Source: Bacteroidota bacterium (GTDB lineage: Bacteria; Bacteroidota; Bacteroidia; UKL13-3). Taken from it: a stretch of DNA of 40,347 bases. The position numbers were made by a program, and so were the translations under genes. Positions 37,998-40,347 of the stretch are shown here, piece after piece. Below the pieces are notes generated by a model. The model was given only the letters and a program-made list of their open reading frames with translations. It did no database searches and had not been told where the DNA came from. The stretch spans positions 1 through 40,347 of the forward strand of contig CANGPW010000018.1 in assembly GCA_947456185.1 (NCBI GenBank), written 5' to 3'. Position 1 is the first letter of the stretch. The number at the start of each line of letters is the position of its first letter.

Positions 37998-39047
37998 TTA
38001 ACTAAATCTTCTTTGTATTAGGTTTTCTAAATCTATAACCAAATTGTTTTCTATGTTCCAATTATGTGTTATTTTAAGTTCAGTCCAAATAAGCATTGCT
38101 TCATTTAAATTGTTTGAGCTATTTATTTTGTCAATAGATTTGGCATAATCAACAACATTTTCTTTGAACAACTCATTTACAAAAGCAATTTTTTTATTTA
38201 ATGAAATTGCTGTTTTTAAATTATCGATTTTAGGCTCAATTACTTTTTCTGATAATTGGAAACCATCTAACTTTTGAGCAATCATGTCATTTAAACTCGG
38301 TTCTGTTTTTGGCATAACCGTTTTTCCAATGCTAAAGAAAGGTGCAGGCTTTTCTTTTTGTTCTTCATTTACCAATTTGGTTTCAAAAACAGGAACGTCC
38401 AATTTTCTGGGTGTAATTAATGTTTCTGTAATTGTAATTTCTTCAATAGTTGTTTGTGTCTCCTCTAAAACCATTTCATCGTTTGTTTCTTCAACTATCT
38501 CTTCCTGATCAAAACCATTATAGCTGGCATTTTCTATAAAAATTGGCTGTTCATCGTCAATAATTATTTCATCAACTTCGGGTTCCATTGATATGGTTTC
38601 CTTTTCTTGACTAATTGGCTTTTGAAAATCTTCTTTTATTTCAGCCAATATATCTGCAATTGGATGGATGTTTTCAATTACTACTTCAACAATTGGTTCA
38701 ATTGCAGCTTCTAAAACTTGTTCTTCAAAAAGTTCTTTTTGTAAAGCGCCTTCAGCAATATTGTTTATACTTGAATCAAATTGAAAACTATTAGAAATAA
38801 CTGCTTTAAAACTTACCTCATTTTTAATTTCCTGACTTAGATTTTCTTTTAAGGCCAACTGCTCTTCGCTTAAATCGTTGCTAGTTTTTAGTTTTAAAAC
38901 TAACTCATATAATTCGCTGCAATTTCTTTTTATTACTTCTTTTTCTATGTTACTTAAATCGCCATTTGGCTTCAGTACTTCTTGGCTGAGCATAGCCAAA
39001 TCTTCTATACGAGAATTTATTTTGCTTATTAATTGAATGGAGTTCAT
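37998..39047 (-). CDS. Hypothetical Glu-rich protein
   Basis: Intact ORF with a terminator downstream. ATG at 39047 (MNSIQLISKINSRIEDLAMLSQEVLKP) is preferred over the 39098 extension. Confidence 0.75.
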   Translation of the reverse strand: MNSIQLISKINSRIEDLAMLSQEVLKPNGDLSNIEKEVIKRNCSELYELVLKLKTSNDLSEEQLALKENLSQEIKNEVSFKAVISNSFQFDSSINNIAEGALQKELFEEQVLEAAIEPIVEVVIENIHPIADILAEIKEDFQKPISQEKETISMEPEVDEIIIDDEQPIFIENASYNGFDQEEIVEETNDEMVLEETQTTIEEITITETLITPRKLDVPVFETKLVNEEQKEKPAPFFSIGKTVMPKTEPSLNDMIAQKLDGFQLSEKVIEPKIDNLKTAISLNKKIAFVNELFKENVVDYAKSIDKINSSNNLNEAMLIWTELKITHNWNIENNLVIDLENLIQRRFS

Positions 39048-39213
39048 AGTGCAAAATTCAATTAATTGCAATAGCAAACAATAATTAATAATAAACATGT
39101 GTTATTAACCTTTAAAATAAATTGATAGTTTAATAATTGACAATTAACAACAAACAAATTTATTCAAATTTCTAAAGTACAATTTATTCAAAATCTACTA
39201 TATTTGTTATTGA

Positions 39214-39798
39214 ATGTTTATAGAACCTCGTGCACATACCGACAAAAGAAAAGGCTGGATAGAAGTAATTTGTGGATCCATGTTTTCCGGAAAAACAGAA
39301 GAATTAATTCGCAGGTTAAATAGAGCTAAAATTGCCAATCAAAAAATTGAAATTTTTAAACCTTCGGTGGATATCAGGTATGATGAAACTGCCGTAGTTT
39401 CTCATAACCAAAACTCAATTAATTCAACACCTGTTACTTCGTCATTAAACATATTATTAATGTGTGGAGATGCCAATGTTATTGGTATTGATGAAGCCCA
39501 GTTTTTTGACAATGAACTAGTTTTTGTTTGTGAAAAATTGGCAGAACAAGGCGTAAGGGTTATAGTAGCGGGCTTAGATATGGATTATTTAGGAAAACCT
39601 TTTGGTCCAATGCCAGCCTTGATGGCAATAGCAGAATATGTAACAAAAGTGCATGCCATTTGTATGGTTTGTAACGATATTGCTACGCATACTTATAGAA
39701 AAACTGACGACAATAATTTAGTGATGTTAGGTGAATTAGACACTTATGAAGCTCGTTGCAGATTTTGTTTCAACGATGGAATGAAAAGCAAGAAATAA
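39214..39798 (+). CDS. tdk: Thymidine kinase
   Basis: IEVICGSMFSGKTEELIRRLNRA P-loop; IGIDEAQFFD; Zn-binding CMVCND...CRFCF. Confidence 0.96.
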   Translation: MFIEPRAHTDKRKGWIEVICGSMFSGKTEELIRRLNRAKIANQKIEIFKPSVDIRYDETAVVSHNQNSINSTPVTSSLNILLMCGDANVIGIDEAQFFDNELVFVCEKLAEQGVRVIVAGLDMDYLGKPFGPMPALMAIAEYVTKVHAICMVCNDIATHTYRKTDDNNLVMLGELDTYEARCRFCFNDGMKSKK

Positions 39799-39814
39799 TT
39801 TGATTTAGAAATTA

Positions 39815-40347
39815 CTAAATAGCCGCAGCACCATTTCCCGCTAAAAAGCCAGTAGTCCATGCTGCTTGAAAATTAAAACCTCCTGTGATGCCGTCAATAT
39901 CTAAAACTTCTCCTGCAAAAAACAGCCCTTTAATTTTTCTACTTTGCATGTTTTTAAAGTCTATTTCGTTTAAGTTTATTCCACCGCAAGTAACAAACTC
40001 TTCTTTAAAACCTGTTTTGCCTTCAATTTGGTAGGTATCGTAAAGCAACGATTGAACTAATTTATTTACCTGCTCTTTGCTAATTTCTGCCCAATTAAGT
40101 TTTGAGTTTATTTCACTTTTATCAAATAAATAATCCAATAACCTCGTAGGTAATTTAAATGGAAATAAATTATTTACTTGTCTGTTTGGGTTTGCTGCTT
40201 TTATATTCATTAATTCATTTCTGCACGACTCTTCTTTTTTATCGTTTAGCCAGCTTATTTGAATTTCGAAATGATAGTTTTTTTCAGCTATTAAACGAGC
40301 CCCAAAACTTGATAAGCGTAAAACAGAAGGGCCACTGAAACCCCAAT
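39815..40347 (-). CDS. HI0933-like NAD(P)/FAD-dependent oxidoreductase, truncated at the window's right edge
   Basis: GLFFAGEVLDIDGITGGFNFQAAWTTGFLAG C-terminus. The same frame stays open to 40347 (WGFSGPSVLRLSSFGARLIAEKNYHFEIQISWL), so the 40210 start in the track is internal. Confidence 0.93.
   Translation of the reverse strand, partial: WGFSGPSVLRLSSFGARLIAEKNYHFEIQISWLNDKKEESCRNELMNIKAANPNRQVNNLFPFKLPTRLLDYLFDKSEINSKLNWAEISKEQVNKLVQSLLYDTYQIEGKTGFKEEFVTCGGINLNEIDFKNMQSRKIKGLFFAGEVLDIDGITGGFNFQAAWTTGFLAGNGAAAI

Noticed and set aside
40-40347. CRISPR array, rRNA, tRNA, IS element or prophage
   Set aside because: Looked for regularly spaced direct repeats, tRNA T-arm motifs, rRNA-like sequence, transposase/integrase and phage structural proteins by eye and found none. 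tRNAscan-SE or a repeat finder was not available.

Overview
This looks like Bacteroidota chromosomal DNA: low GC, TonB-dependent receptors, a T9SS type B C-terminal domain and a PorE-like OmpA protein. Most of it is housekeeping. Left part (mostly - strand): EamA transporter (partial), PorE-like TPR/PD40/OmpA protein, SOUL protein, yidD-rnpA-rpmH, a small Ala-rich lipoprotein, der, prfB (+ strand, with its programmed +1 frameshift intact), and a TonB-dependent receptor behind a TPP riboswitch. Middle: GT2 glycosyltransferase, LytS/LytTR two-component pair, pseudouridine synthase. Then a + strand block: M16 peptidase pair, T9SS type B protein, ybeY, mnmG, methyltransferase, Ig-like lipoprotein, pheS, leucyl aminopeptidase, amidohydrolase. 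Right part: DUF4421-like protein, asnS, PlsC-like acyltransferase, TonB-dependent receptor, metzincin-like protease, unknown protein, tdk, HI0933-like flavoprotein (partial). No mobile element, CRISPR array, rRNA or tRNA was recognised. The most interesting signal is a possible origin/segregation locus. Two 16-mers each match the parS motif TGTTTCACGTGGAACA at 15/16 positions (18388-18403 inside a CDS, 19308-19323 just before mnmG). About 4.4 kb away, an AT-rich 380-bp intergenic region (23717-24095) holds DnaA-box-like 9-mers, nested inverted repeats and TAA/TAG triplet runs. Other notable items are a perfect 17-bp inverted repeat inside a signal-peptide coding region, a structured-looking intergenic region before the M16 operon, and two copies of a dispersed palindromic repeat.
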